Shown: piece after piece, positions 1-7,979 of the stretch | How the letters are laid out: each line of letters starts with the position of its first letter | Position numbering within the stretch: position 1 is the first letter of the stretch | NCBI GenBank assembly: GCA_039679975.1 | Contig: JBDKTZ010000154.1 | Coordinates: 1-19,107 of the forward strand | Direction of reading: 5' to 3' | Origin: JBCFBK01 sp039679975 | GTDB taxonomy: Bacteria > Bacteroidota > Bacteroidia > Bacteroidales > Prolixibacteraceae | DNA length: 19,107 nucleotides | Program-made: the position numbers and the translations under genes | The notes under the pieces: model-generated | Seen by the model: the letters and a program-made list of their open reading frames with translations, nothing else | The model's database searches: none | Told to the model about the DNA's origin: nothing

Positions 1-74
1 ATTAAGGCATACTTCCAGAAGTAAATTACTGAAATCATATTTAGGATAAGAGAAATTTTTAACTCAAAGACGCT

Positions 75-107
75 AAAAAACCACAGATTCAAAGTCTGTG
101 GTTTTTT
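75..107. terminator. Rho-independent terminator hairpin, usable in both directions
   Basis: A perfect 13-bp stem pairs 75-87 with 95-107 around a 7-nt loop. The stem ends in an A-run on one side and a T-run on the other, so either strand would give a hairpin followed by U residues. It could end a plus-strand gene left of the window or back up the htpG terminator. Confidence 0.7.
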
Positions 108-128
108 TTGATAAATTTTTTATGAAAA

Positions 129-161
129 AATGACCACAAATTTATTCACTCTGTGGTCATT
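129..161 (-). terminator. Likely htpG transcription terminator
   Basis: A 10-bp perfect stem pairs 129-138 with 152-161 around a 13-nt loop. Read on the minus strand, the stem runs straight into a T-run, and it lies 44 nt past the htpG stop codon. On the plus strand no comparable T-run follows, so the minus direction is preferred. Confidence 0.65.
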
Positions 162-204
162 AATTATATTAATTCCTTTGCGTCTTAGCGCCTTTGCGTT
201 AATT

Positions 205-2259
205 TTATTTGATCAGTTCCACACTCCGGCGAACAAACTTGTCCAGGTCTTCTCCCTTCAGCATGCCATTGGCCAGAAGTGCCAGATCGACCAGTTGCCG
301 GGCAAGCTTATTTCCTTTTCCAAATGATTCGAGTTTCTTTCTCTTTTCTTCTTCAACTGCAGCGATCTTTTTATCCAAATCTTCCAGCTTTTCTTTTTCA
401 TCCTGGGAAACCTCCTCCTCTTTCTTCCCTTCTTTCGCTTTTTCAGCAGTTTCCTTCTCTTGTTTAAGCGCGGAAAGTTGTTCCCGGAATTTCGGCAGTT
501 CCTGTCCAAGCGATGTTTCCTTCTCGTCAAGAACCTTTTTTACGAGCGGATGGTCTGTATTGATGACCAGGTTCAAACTGTCGGGCATATCGCCATAAAA
601 ATTCATCCCGCCGCCCTGCAGTTTACTCATATCCTTCATCCGTCTCATAAATTCATTCCTGGTAATGACCATAGGCTGAGCATTCTCACCCATCGGCTTG
701 AAATCGATCAGGTAATTCAGCCCTTTGGCTTCCGGACAAACTGACTGAAACACCGGACTAAGATCTTGTTTTTCCTCCCAGGTCATGTGTTCCTTTTCAT
801 CATCCTTCCTGATCAGGTTGCCGATCACATCGGAATCGACCCGCACGAACCTTTTATCGGCATGCTTCTGCTCCAGTTTATTGATAAGATGAGTCGATAA
901 GGCATCGTCCATGACAAGCACATCATAGCCGCTGTCTTTTGCATCCTGAACAAAGGTGTATTGCTCATCCTGATTTGCCGTATACAAGTAGACCAGTTTT
1001 TTATCCTTGTCAGTTTGACTGCCACTGATCAGTTTTTCATATTCATCGAATGTGAAATACTTTCCTTCAGTATTCATGAACAGGAAAAAACCAGATGCTT
1101 TTTCTTCAAATTTCTCCTCGGTGAGCATGCCATATTCGATGAAAATTTTCAGGTCGTTCCACTTCTTCTCATACTCTTCCCTGTTCTCTTTAAAGAGCTG
1201 ACTAAGACGGTCAGCCACCTTTTTGGTAATATGCGAACTGATCTTTTTTACATTTGAGTCACTTTGCAGATACGAACGCGACACGTTAAGCGGAATGTCC
1301 GGCGAATCCAAAACGCCATGCAACAGCGTCAAAAATTCAGGGACAATACCTTCAACAGAATCGGTCACATACACTTGATTACTGTATAACTGAATTTTGT
1401 TTTTCTGAACTTCGATGGTGTTTTTTAGCCTGGGAAAATAAAGAATACCTGTCAAATTAAAAGGATAATCCACATTCAGATGAATATGGAAGAGAGGTTC
1501 CTCACTGTAAGGATATAATTGCTGATAAAAAGCTGCATAATCTTCAGCTTTCAGATCTGCAGGTTTCCTTGTCCACGCCGGATTCGTATCATTGATCTGA
1601 TTATCTTCCTCTGTTTCGACCTCCTTGCCCGATTTCCACTCGGTTTTTCTACCAAAGACCACAGGAATCGGCAAAAATTTACAATACTTTTTAAGCAGTT
1701 CGGAAATTCTGGTTTTGCTTAAAAATTCCGCCGAATCATCATTGATGTGCATCACAATGTCGGTGCCGGCTTCTTCCCGTTCTGTTTCTTCAATGGTATA
1801 TTCGGGACTGCCATCGCATGACCATTTTACCGCTTTTGAACCTTCCTGATACGACTTGGTTATAATTTCAACCTTGGATGAAACCATGAATGCGGAATAG
1901 AATCCCAATCCGAAGTGTCCGATAATAGCGTTTGCATCATTCTTGTACTTTTCCAGGAACTCATTTGCCCCTGAGAATGCGATCTGATTGATATATTTTT
2001 CAATCTCTTCGGCTGTCATTCCAATACCATTGTCTGAAACGGTGATTGTTTTTTCTTTTTCATCGAGCCGTACCCGGACCTTGGCCTGATCGACCGGAAT
2101 ATCGGTCTCGCCGCGGGAAGCCAGCGTCTTTAGCTTTTGAGTGGCATCCACCGCATTCGAGACAATCTCACGAAGAAAAATATCGTGATCGGAATACAGA
2201 AATTTTTTAATGATTGGAAATAGGTTGTCACTTGAAACTCCAATTTTACCTGTCTGCAT
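205..2259 (-). CDS. htpG: Molecular chaperone HtpG (Hsp90 family)
   Basis: This is a cytosolic ATP-dependent chaperone of 684 residues, a normal length for Bacteroidota HtpG. The N-terminal GHKL ATPase domain is intact: E31 and N35 in LREIVSNAVDAT, D76 in DNGIGM, and the glycine-rich lid GHFGLGF at 114-120. The middle and C-terminal domains follow. A highly charged Lys/Glu stretch lies about 90 residues before the end. The frame stays open upstream to 2412, but the family begins at MQTGKIGVSS, so the ATG at 2259 is chosen; an ATG at 2286 is less likely. The gene diverges from a histidine kinase, and the shared 189-nt region holds a sigma-54-like motif 47-61 nt before this start. Two hairpins follow the stop. 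Confidence 0.97.
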   Translation of the reverse strand: MQTGKIGVSSDNLFPIIKKFLYSDHDIFLREIVSNAVDATQKLKTLASRGETDIPVDQAKVRVRLDEKEKTITVSDNGIGMTAEEIEKYINQIAFSGANEFLEKYKNDANAIIGHFGLGFYSAFMVSSKVEIITKSYQEGSKAVKWSCDGSPEYTIEETEREEAGTDIVMHINDDSAEFLSKTRISELLKKYCKFLPIPVVFGRKTEWKSGKEVETEEDNQINDTNPAWTRKPADLKAEDYAAFYQQLYPYSEEPLFHIHLNVDYPFNLTGILYFPRLKNTIEVQKNKIQLYSNQVYVTDSVEGIVPEFLTLLHGVLDSPDIPLNVSRSYLQSDSNVKKISSHITKKVADRLSQLFKENREEYEKKWNDLKIFIEYGMLTEEKFEEKASGFFLFMNTEGKYFTFDEYEKLISGSQTDKDKKLVYLYTANQDEQYTFVQDAKDSGYDVLVMDDALSTHLINKLEQKHADKRFVRVDSDVIGNLIRKDDEKEHMTWEEKQDLSPVFQSVCPEAKGLNYLIDFKPMGENAQPMVITRNEFMRRMKDMSKLQGGGMNFYGDMPDSLNLVINTDHPLVKKVLDEKETSLGQELPKFREQLSALKQEKETAEKAKEGKKEEEVSQDEKEKLEDLDKKIAAVEEEKRKKLESFGKGNKLARQLVDLALLANGMLKGEDLDKFVRRSVELIK

Positions 2260-2305
2260 TTTTATCTGATTTTTAGAATTAAACATCTTTTGGCAATTGG
2301 CTTTT

Positions 2306-2320
2306 TCAAAGCCTGTGCCA
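2306..2320 (-). promoter_or_regulatory. Candidate sigma-54 (-24/-12) promoter of htpG
   Basis: The minus strand reads TGGCAC, five bases, then TTGA. The sigma-54 consensus is TGGCAC-N5-TTGC, so the -24 element is perfect, the spacing is exact, and the -12 element differs only at its last base. Predicted transcription would begin near 2294 and leave a leader of about 35 nt before the chosen ATG. No TAnnTTTG-type housekeeping box with a matching -33 element was found in its place; CATATTTG further upstream is the nearest candidate. This is a motif match only. Confidence 0.4.
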
Positions 2321-2384
2321 CATGGGAAAAATGACGATTTGTCACTCCTTCTTAAAATAGTTATCCTTAAAAACAAATATGAAT

Positions 2385-2394
2385 AACAGCTGTT
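2385..2394. promoter_or_regulatory. Perfect 10-bp palindrome in the divergent htpG/kinase region
   Basis: AACAGCTGTT is a perfect palindrome. It lies 65-74 nt upstream of the sigma-54-like motif of htpG and about 55 nt upstream of the kinase start. That placement suits an activator site for a sigma-54-dependent enhancer-binding protein, or a shared operator. A 10-bp palindrome can arise by chance, so the function is a guess. Confidence 0.25.
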
Positions 2395-2448
2395 GTTAAA
2401 GAACGATTGCACATACTTTCATTTCGGTGCAGTTTCTTAAAATGTTCT

Positions 2449-4494
2449 ATGAGGGCGATTCTTATTATTGTGATCATTGTTACTTTTCAGACCAGGGTTG
2501 GCCCTGAGTTAATCGCCGCCGTTCCGAAGCCGGATTCACAACCTAAATACCCGGAACGAGCGGAAGGAAATGAGGATAACTTATCGATCCTAAACTCATT
2601 TTTAGAAAATAAAATACAACCTCAAAATGAGCAGGAGCGTTTGTGGAATTCTTTACTCATAAAGAGCAAAATACTTTTCAGTCAGGAATTAAGAGATTCC
2701 GCGCTGATAATCAGCAACATGGTGGTCGAAGAATGCAAGACAGACGGGAACAGGCTTTTTCTTATGCTTTCCCTGTTAAATCTGAGTATCCTTCAACAGG
2801 AAAGTTATAAATTCGATGAAGCTTTAAAAAATATGATGCATGCAGAAAGATTGCTAAAAAACACAGATCCTGTCGACCTTCGCTTCGATATTAAAAATTA
2901 CCTGGGCCTGCTGTATACCTATATGGAAAACTATTCCATTGCCATTCAGTATTTTCATGAGATCCACGACAGTTTCTTAAATAAACTTGATCATAACCAG
3001 AAGTCTGTATTATACAACAATCTCGGCCTGGTCTATTTAGGCATGGATAATTTTCACCAGGCTGAAACCCTTTTTAAAAAAGCAAAAGATGAAGCGACAG
3101 AAGCAAATTCATCAGAAGGCAAGACCATGGCTGCTTTTAATCTGGGAAAATCATATTTCAGACAAAAACAGTATTCAAATGCATGGGATTTGCTGATAAA
3201 GTCGCTGCGGATATTTCAGGAGAAAGGAGAAAAAGCAAATGCGGAAGAAGCTTCACGAATCATGGGAATGCTTTACATGGAGCAGGGAAATCACGAGTTG
3301 GCCCAGGACTACTTTGAACAATCGCTGGGGCTTGCGCTGGAACTGGGTAATCCAAAAATCATTCTGAAAAATTACCATAACATTTTTACAAACTACAGCA
3401 TGATCAGGGAAAAAACCAAAAATCTGAACTATTTGCTTCTTGAACTCGATTTCTTCAAGAAATGGGCGTATTTGAATGACAGCCTTTATCAGGACCAAAC
3501 TTCAGAGAGAATACTGGAATTGGAGAAGCAATATGAAACTGAAAAGAAAAACAATCAAATCAACCTGCTTGAAAAAGAAAAACAAATGGCCGAGGATAAA
3601 CTCAAGATCGGGCAGGTACAACGAAAATACCTTTTCATTTTTGTCGTTTTGATCCTGATGGTTCTTGGATTTTTCATTTATTCCTTCTCCTATTACAAAA
3701 GAATGACCCATTTGCTGCAAAAACAAAGCAGGCGGATCATGAATCAGCAGGCCCACATCACCCGCCAGAACGAAAAGCTGCAGAAAGCTGTCGGCGCGCA
3801 GAATAAGCTTTTTGCGATTATGGCACACGATTTAAGGAGTCCTCTGGTATCGCTTTCAAACATTTCCAAACTGATAAATTTGTATCTTAGAAATAACCGT
3901 TATGAAGATGCGGAAGAATTGTCCAGGCAATTAGACCGGAAAAATGATTATCTTCTGGAGTTAACGGACAACCTGCTGAGCTGGACAAAAAGTCAATCCG
4001 AAAATTTTACTCCTGTTCTCGAAAAAGTGGAACTGGCACAGATTGTTGCTGAATGTTTCAAAATCTACAAACCCGTTTCGGCAGACAAGGAAATCACCCT
4101 GAGTTATGAAAACGATCATGAATGTCTGTTGCTGGCCGACAAGAACATGCTTTTAACCGTCCTGCGAAACCTGATCAATAATGCTGTAAAATTTACACCA
4201 AGAAAAGGCCGGATCGAAATTTTCTGTCAACATGCATCAGGAATGGCAAAGATCACGATCAGGGATAACGGGATTGGCATTCCAAAAAATAAACTGGAAA
4301 CCATCTTCGAGATCGACACCAATAATATGCAGTACGGTACTGAGGGTGAAAAAAGTTCAGGGTTAGGCCTGTCGGTCTGCAAGGAGTTCGTTGAAATCAT
4401 GGGCGGGTCAATCTCTGTGGAAAGTGAAGAAAACACAGGGTCCGATTTTACTTTTACAATTCCTGAGCTTCAGTCAGCTGCCTCTGCCTTCTAA
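2449..4494 (+). CDS. Membrane sensor histidine kinase with an exported TPR domain
   Basis: The protein has 681 residues from the ATG at 2449; the upstream in-frame TTG at 2407 is rejected because the ATG begins a clean hydrophobic signal segment (MRAILIIVIIVTF). About five or six TPR-like helical repeats span roughly residues 60-310, followed by a coiled coil (about 345-390), one transmembrane helix (about 394-416) and a second coiled coil. The kinase core follows: phospho-acceptor H460 in IMAHDLRSP, N box with N578, G1 DNGIGI (606-611) and G2 GLGL (638-641). The TPR part is probably periplasmic and the kinase cytosolic. There is no receiver or DNA-binding domain and no response regulator in the window, so it is an orphan kinase. 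It diverges from htpG and ends 6 nt from the converging peptidase gene. The ligand is unknown. Confidence 0.93.
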   Translation: MRAILIIVIIVTFQTRVGPELIAAVPKPDSQPKYPERAEGNEDNLSILNSFLENKIQPQNEQERLWNSLLIKSKILFSQELRDSALIISNMVVEECKTDGNRLFLMLSLLNLSILQQESYKFDEALKNMMHAERLLKNTDPVDLRFDIKNYLGLLYTYMENYSIAIQYFHEIHDSFLNKLDHNQKSVLYNNLGLVYLGMDNFHQAETLFKKAKDEATEANSSEGKTMAAFNLGKSYFRQKQYSNAWDLLIKSLRIFQEKGEKANAEEASRIMGMLYMEQGNHELAQDYFEQSLGLALELGNPKIILKNYHNIFTNYSMIREKTKNLNYLLLELDFFKKWAYLNDSLYQDQTSERILELEKQYETEKKNNQINLLEKEKQMAEDKLKIGQVQRKYLFIFVVLILMVLGFFIYSFSYYKRMTHLLQKQSRRIMNQQAHITRQNEKLQKAVGAQNKLFAIMAHDLRSPLVSLSNISKLINLYLRNNRYEDAEELSRQLDRKNDYLLELTDNLLSWTKSQSENFTPVLEKVELAQIVAECFKIYKPVSADKEITLSYENDHECLLLADKNMLLTVLRNLINNAVKFTPRKGRIEIFCQHASGMAKITIRDNGIGIPKNKLETIFEIDTNNMQYGTEGEKSSGLGLSVCKEFVEIMGGSISVESEENTGSDFTFTIPELQSAASAF

Positions 4495-4500
4495 ATTACG

Positions 4501-6480
4501 TCAGGACCATGCATTGGTCAGAAAGCTAAATTCTGCAGCGTATTCCAGCATCTGCTCCGTATACGACTGGATATAATCCGCCTCCACATCAATGATCTTT
4601 CCCTGTTCATCCTTTACCAGTTCCAAACGTGGGTTTATAAATCCGGCATAGGGTGCAACGCCTAATTTCCTGAAGCGCTGAATCACTTCCTCATGTAATT
4701 GATGGTTGACTCTCACCCCATAACTTTCAACAAGATTTTTAGCGGCGATATAATTACCTTCCGATTTGATTCGTTGAACTTCACGCAAAAGCTCTCCAAA
4801 TAACTCCCTTAATCGTTCATAATCACGAATACGAACGTATGTCCTGTCTTCTTTCCTGAAAAATTCAACGACCTCCTGCTCCGACCCGTGCTCATAAACC
4901 CAGCCGGCAATAAGCTGACGATTGCGCATATGCGATTCTTCCAGATCTTTCCCTGTCTCAACACGGGTTAGCTGAGTCAGCAAGGCATTCCGGATGTAGG
5001 CATCATACTCTGCTTTTCCTGTTTCCTCAGATGGAGCGATACCCAGTTCGGATAATTTCTTATCCGTTATATAATATAAGGCGAAAAGGTCAGCCCGTGT
5101 TTCTTCAATGGTTGAATAATAATTCTTCAAATCTTCTGCATTCACCCCCTGGTTCATTTTGCCTGAACCATGCCCTAAACATTCATGAAGATCTGTATGC
5201 AGGTTCCCCGCCAAATATCCGTATTTCCTTGCCCGTTCAATTTCCTCTCCCGAAGCGGCAAATTCCTCCAGCATTCCGTTATCCAAAGAATCGAGAAAGT
5301 ACGAATGGGTAATATTCTCAATGGTCACCGATTTGGAACCAAAAGTCTCCCTTATCCATTCTGAGTTAGGCAAATTGATTCCTATCGGCGTTGCAGGATA
5401 ACAGTCACCACCCAGCGCTGCGACATGGATTACTTTTGCGCTAACCCCGTTAACCTGGGATTTTCTGAATTTTTCATCAACAGGCGAATGAGTCTCAAAC
5501 CAAAGAGCATTCTCCGACAACTTTCGGGTACGTTCAGTTCCCTGCAGGTCCTTATAGTTGACAATCGATTCCCAGCTTCCTTTAATTCCTAACGGATCAC
5601 CATAAACTTCAATAAAACCATTTACAAAATCAACCCGTCCTTCCGATTCCTTCACCCAGAGAATATTATAATCGTCAAACTGGCTCAGATCTCCTGTTTC
5701 GTAGTAGGAAATCAGTTTTTCGATAATCTCCGCCTGCTGCTCATTTTCCGCGAAAGGAATCGCTTTCTCCAGCCAAAAAATGATTTGCCTGATGGCGGGG
5801 CCGTATTTCCCGTTCGCCTTCCATACTGATTCTTTCAGTTTTCCATTTTCTTTTGTCAGCTGAGAATTCAATCCAAACGATGGCGACTGTTTACCTCCGG
5901 CCATTCTGAGACTGGCATAAAAACGCTCAGCCTCTTTCTGCGAAACGCCCTTGTAATAATTCATGGCTGAGGTCGTCAGCAGATCGGCCTGGCTATCCAG
6001 ATTCACGCGCTTTGCTTCGCGACCGGGATCGAAGATCACATCCAGCAAATCGTCAATCTCTCCGTTAAAATTGATTTCCTTCAGGTCAGAATTGCTCATG
6101 ATCTCTTCAAAAGCTGAACGATTCAACCCTGGATTAAATTTATCGGTCGAATAATGATGATGGATTCCATTCGCAAACCATACCCTTTTTAAATAGGTAT
6201 AAAAAGCATCAAACTCTGCCGAACTCCTGTCTCCCCTGAAGGTAAGAAAAATGGTCTCCAACAACCGGCGAATCTTCAGATTATAGCGATTATTTTGATC
6301 CCAGATGATATCGCGGCCGCAAAAGGCGGCCTTGCTAAGATAATAGATATATATTTTCTGATTCAGACTTAGCTCCTCAAAACCCGTCAACTCATACCGC
6401 AGTATCTTAATATCTTCAAATCTTTCTGAAAATACGCTCCTCATTTTTATGCCTTGTTTATTCGTATTAATCCTAAACAT
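4501..6480 (-). CDS. Dipeptidyl peptidase III (zinc peptidase family M49)
   Basis: The enzyme removes dipeptides from the N-termini of oligopeptides. The zinc motif HECLGH (H432, E433, H437) and the second motif EETRAD with E460 as predicted third ligand are both present. Their 23-residue spacing is the short bacterial arrangement, and the cysteine variant HECLGH matches what I recall for the Bacteroides enzyme. The length is 659 residues. No signal peptide or lipobox is seen, so a cytosolic location is inferred. The chosen ATG at 6480 overlaps the upstream methyltransferase stop in TGATG, which indicates translational coupling; a second ATG at 6444 (MRSVFSERF) is a possible alternative. The 3' end converges on the histidine kinase with a 6-nt gap and no terminator. 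Confidence 0.93.
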   Translation of the reverse strand: MFRINTNKQGIKMRSVFSERFEDIKILRYELTGFEELSLNQKIYIYYLSKAAFCGRDIIWDQNNRYNLKIRRLLETIFLTFRGDRSSAEFDAFYTYLKRVWFANGIHHHYSTDKFNPGLNRSAFEEIMSNSDLKEINFNGEIDDLLDVIFDPGREAKRVNLDSQADLLTTSAMNYYKGVSQKEAERFYASLRMAGGKQSPSFGLNSQLTKENGKLKESVWKANGKYGPAIRQIIFWLEKAIPFAENEQQAEIIEKLISYYETGDLSQFDDYNILWVKESEGRVDFVNGFIEVYGDPLGIKGSWESIVNYKDLQGTERTRKLSENALWFETHSPVDEKFRKSQVNGVSAKVIHVAALGGDCYPATPIGINLPNSEWIRETFGSKSVTIENITHSYFLDSLDNGMLEEFAASGEEIERARKYGYLAGNLHTDLHECLGHGSGKMNQGVNAEDLKNYYSTIEETRADLFALYYITDKKLSELGIAPSEETGKAEYDAYIRNALLTQLTRVETGKDLEESHMRNRQLIAGWVYEHGSEQEVVEFFRKEDRTYVRIRDYERLRELFGELLREVQRIKSEGNYIAAKNLVESYGVRVNHQLHEEVIQRFRKLGVAPYAGFINPRLELVKDEQGKIIDVEADYIQSYTEQMLEYAAEFSFLTNAWS

Positions 6481-7160
6481 CAACGACGTGCTGATGTCTT
6501 TAAAAAACGCTCCTCAATCAAAGTTGATTTCTTAATCGAATGTCTCAGCCAGTTGAGCTTGATCTCTTCCCGTTCATCCGGGGTCAAATGCCAGTCTATG
6601 CGGGAATGAAACCTTAACCGATGCGTCAGCTCATGAAGTATAATAGCAGCAGAAACAGAAATGTTCAGACTTTCTGTAAAACCATACATGGGTATCTTAA
6701 GAAATTCATCAGCCTCTTGCTGAATGACCGATGAGATCCCGGATAATTCAGTTCCCATAAACAATGCAATTTTCCCCTTGGTCAGGTCGAAATCCTCCAA
6801 ATTGACACCACTCTTGTGAGGAGATGTTCCTACGATACGATAACCCTTTTGCCGTAAAAGGGAAATTGCAGCCATTGTATTATTTTCATTTTCGTTAAAT
6901 TTCACGATATCGATCCATTTGGACGCACCCATGGCAATTTCCTTGTCAACCACGAAACGATTCCGATTTTCGATCACATACACATCCTGCAGACCGAAAC
7001 AATCGGCCGACCGTATAACCGCACTTGCATTCTGTGGTTGAAAGATATCTTCAAGTACAACAGTCAGGTAGCGGGTACGTTGCTCAAGCACCCGTTCAAA
7101 TAGCCCAAGTCGTTCGGCTGTCAGGCAGTCTGAAAGATAACGGATTAAAGCCTGTTCCAT
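6480..7160 (-). CDS. trmH: SpoU/TrmH-family RNA 2'-O-methyltransferase, probably tRNA Gm18
   Basis: This 226-residue SPOUT methyltransferase would use S-adenosylmethionine to methylate a ribose 2'-OH. The three family motifs are visible: N44 and R50 in NASAVIRSADCFG, E138 in FMGTELSGIS, and N166 in TESLNISVSAA, which form the knotted cofactor site. The C-terminal segment with DWHLTPDEREEIKLNWL resembles TrmH rather than the rRNA enzyme RlmB, so a Gm18 tRNA target is favoured; the exact target cannot be proved from sequence. The ATG at 7160 is preferred over an in-frame TTG at 7166. The stop codon overlaps the peptidase start. A terminator hairpin sits just upstream, so the gene probably has its own weak promoter (TATAATTG lies a few bases before the start). 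Confidence 0.88.
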   Translation of the reverse strand: MEQALIRYLSDCLTAERLGLFERVLEQRTRYLTVVLEDIFQPQNASAVIRSADCFGLQDVYVIENRNRFVVDKEIAMGASKWIDIVKFNENENNTMAAISLLRQKGYRIVGTSPHKSGVNLEDFDLTKGKIALFMGTELSGISSVIQQEADEFLKIPMYGFTESLNISVSAAIILHELTHRLRFHSRIDWHLTPDEREEIKLNWLRHSIKKSTLIEERFLKTSARR

Positions 7161-7176
7161 ACACAATTATAAAATG

Positions 7177-7213
7177 AAAAAGGGAAGCTGTCATAAAAAT
7201 GGCTTCCCTTTTT
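7177..7213 (-). terminator. Terminator of the HU gene
   Basis: A perfect 12-bp stem pairs 7177-7188 with 7202-7213 around a 13-nt loop, with A/T runs at both ends. It lies just after the HU stop codon on the minus strand and ends 17 nt before the methyltransferase start. Confidence 0.85.
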
Positions 7214-7230
7214 AAATCTCTTTAGTAATT

Positions 7231-7500
7231 CTAGATAGAATCTGTAAGTTCAGCTCCCGGTTTGAATTTTACCACTTTCCTTGCAGGAATGTTTATAGGA
7301 GAACCAGACTGTGGATTTCTTCCTGTCCTTGCACTACGGGTAGCAACCGCAAAAGAACCGAAACCGATCAATGCTACACGGTCACCATTTTTTAACGCAT
7401 CAGTTGTAGATTCGACAAAAGCATCCAGCGCTTTTTTTGCATCAGCTTTCGTCAGACCAGCTTTTTCAGCAATGGCATCAATTAATTGAGCTTTGTTCAT
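7231..7500 (-). CDS. HU family DNA-binding protein
   Basis: This is an 89-residue histone-like nucleoid protein of standard HU length. The helical dimerisation part covers residues 1-45, and GFGSF (46-50) opens the beta-arm region. GRNPQSG (60-66) holds P63, the proline that intercalates in the DNA minor groove, and the basic arm ends at ARKVVKFKPG. It is more like HU than IHF, with no N- or C-terminal extension. It is separated from the following methyltransferase by a strong terminator, so it is likely a single-gene transcript. The upstream 7501-7730 stretch is very AT-rich and should hold its promoter, but I could not fix the boxes. Confidence 0.95.
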   Translation of the reverse strand: MNKAQLIDAIAEKAGLTKADAKKALDAFVESTTDALKNGDRVALIGFGSFAVATRSARTGRNPQSGSPINIPARKVVKFKPGAELTDSI

Positions 7501-7728
7501 AGGAAAACATGTTTAGGATTAAAAATAAACTGATTATTTATAATTTGTTCATTGAATTAGTTATTACGTTTTCAAACAAAATGTTGATGAATTTTCTAAA
7601 ACATCAGTAAAATCAGCTCTTTTCCTTTCCTTAATTTTACATTTTATAAAATTCTAAAATAACAATTAAAAAAGCAAACCATAACGGATATTTTTTTTCT
7701 TAAATCAGCAGTTTTTTCGGTTATTTCT

Positions 7729-7759
7729 TTTCGTTTTGACAAAAAATCTTCTACTTTTG
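7729..7759 (+). promoter_or_regulatory. Bacteroidota-type promoter of tRNA-Ser
   Basis: TACTTTTG at 7752-7759 matches the -7 consensus TAnnTTTG perfectly. TTTC at 7729-7732 lies 19 nt upstream and is one base off the -33 TTTG. Transcription would start around 7765, some 8 nt before the mature tRNA. TTTG at 7735-7738 is closer to consensus but has only 13 nt of spacing. Confidence 0.7.
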
Positions 7760-7772
7760 CCGCCACTTAATC

Positions 7773-7857
7773 GGAGAGATGGCAGAGTGGTCTAATGCGG
7801 CGGTCTTGAAAACCGTTGATCTTAACGGATCCGGGGGTTCGAATCCCTCTCTCTCCG
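7773..7857 (+). tRNA. tRNA-Ser, anticodon UGA
   Basis: The cloverleaf is complete. Acceptor GGAGAGA pairs with TCTCTCC. The anticodon loop CTTGAAA gives UGA, closed by GCGGT/ACCGT. A long class II variable arm has a GATC/GATC stem, and the T loop is TTCGAAT. The discriminator base is G and CCA is not encoded, so it must be added after transcription. UGA reads the serine UCN codons. It stands alone with its own promoter and terminator. Confidence 0.97.
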
Positions 7858-7859
7858 CT

Positions 7860-7899
7860 AAAAACAAAAGACCCGACAATAGTCGGGCCTTTTGTTTTT
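7860..7899 (+). terminator. Terminator of tRNA-Ser
   Basis: An 18-nt arm (7860-7877) pairs with 7882-7899 with one A/C mismatch and a 4-nt loop. The GC-rich core CCCGAC/GTCGGG is followed by a T-rich tail. It begins two bases past the tRNA and is nearly symmetrical, but there is no minus-strand gene that needs it. Confidence 0.9.
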
Positions 7900-7936
7900 A
7901 GAATGAATATAAAAATATTGAACAAGCAAGGTAAAA

Positions 7937-7968
7937 TTTCGAAATATCACTTTTTTGTCCGATATTTG
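7937..7968 (+). promoter_or_regulatory. Possible promoter of the carboxyltransferase gene
   Basis: GATATTTG at 7961-7968 is one base off TAnnTTTG, and TTTC at 7937-7940 lies 20 nt upstream, one base off TTTG. It sits between the tRNA terminator and the ATG at 7980, which would leave a very short leader. Confidence 0.35.
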
Positions 7969-7979
7969 CGAAAAATGCC

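Larger units (their letters stand above)
61..200. repeat. 140-nt structured intergenic element bounded by an inverted repeat
   Basis: Positions 61-76 (AACTCAAAGACGCTAA) and the reverse complement of 185-200 (AACGCAAAGGCGCTAA) match at 14 of 16 bases, so they form an outer inverted repeat. Inside sit two strong hairpins, 75-107 and 129-161, that share a CCACA/TGTGG core. The right arm continues outward as a CGCAAAG-type motif on the minus strand (175-200). The element fills the space after the htpG stop codon. I infer a dispersed intergenic repeat or MITE-like unit that also supplies the htpG terminator. There is no transposase and no coding potential. Positions 1-60 show nothing recognisable. 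Confidence 0.5.

Noticed and set aside
209..598. 129-codon open frame opposite htpG
   Set aside because: It is a shadow of the Lys/Glu-rich htpG 3' region, which reads as Ser/Phe-rich on the other strand.
2260..2412. N-terminal extension of HtpG
   Set aside because: The family starts at MQTGKIG, and the extension would overlap the sigma-54-like promoter and has no conserved content.
2407..2448. Upstream TTG start for the histidine kinase
   Set aside because: The ATG at 2449 starts directly at a signal-type hydrophobic segment; the extra 14 residues add nothing to the protein.
7641..7652. AT-only palindrome ATTTTATAAAAT upstream of the HU gene
   Set aside because: It is expected by chance in such an AT-rich stretch and has no matching second site.
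7736..7741. TTGACA as a sigma-70 -35 box before tRNA-Ser
   Set aside because: No TATAAT-like box lies 16-18 nt downstream, while a perfect TAnnTTTG box fits the Bacteroidota promoter pattern.
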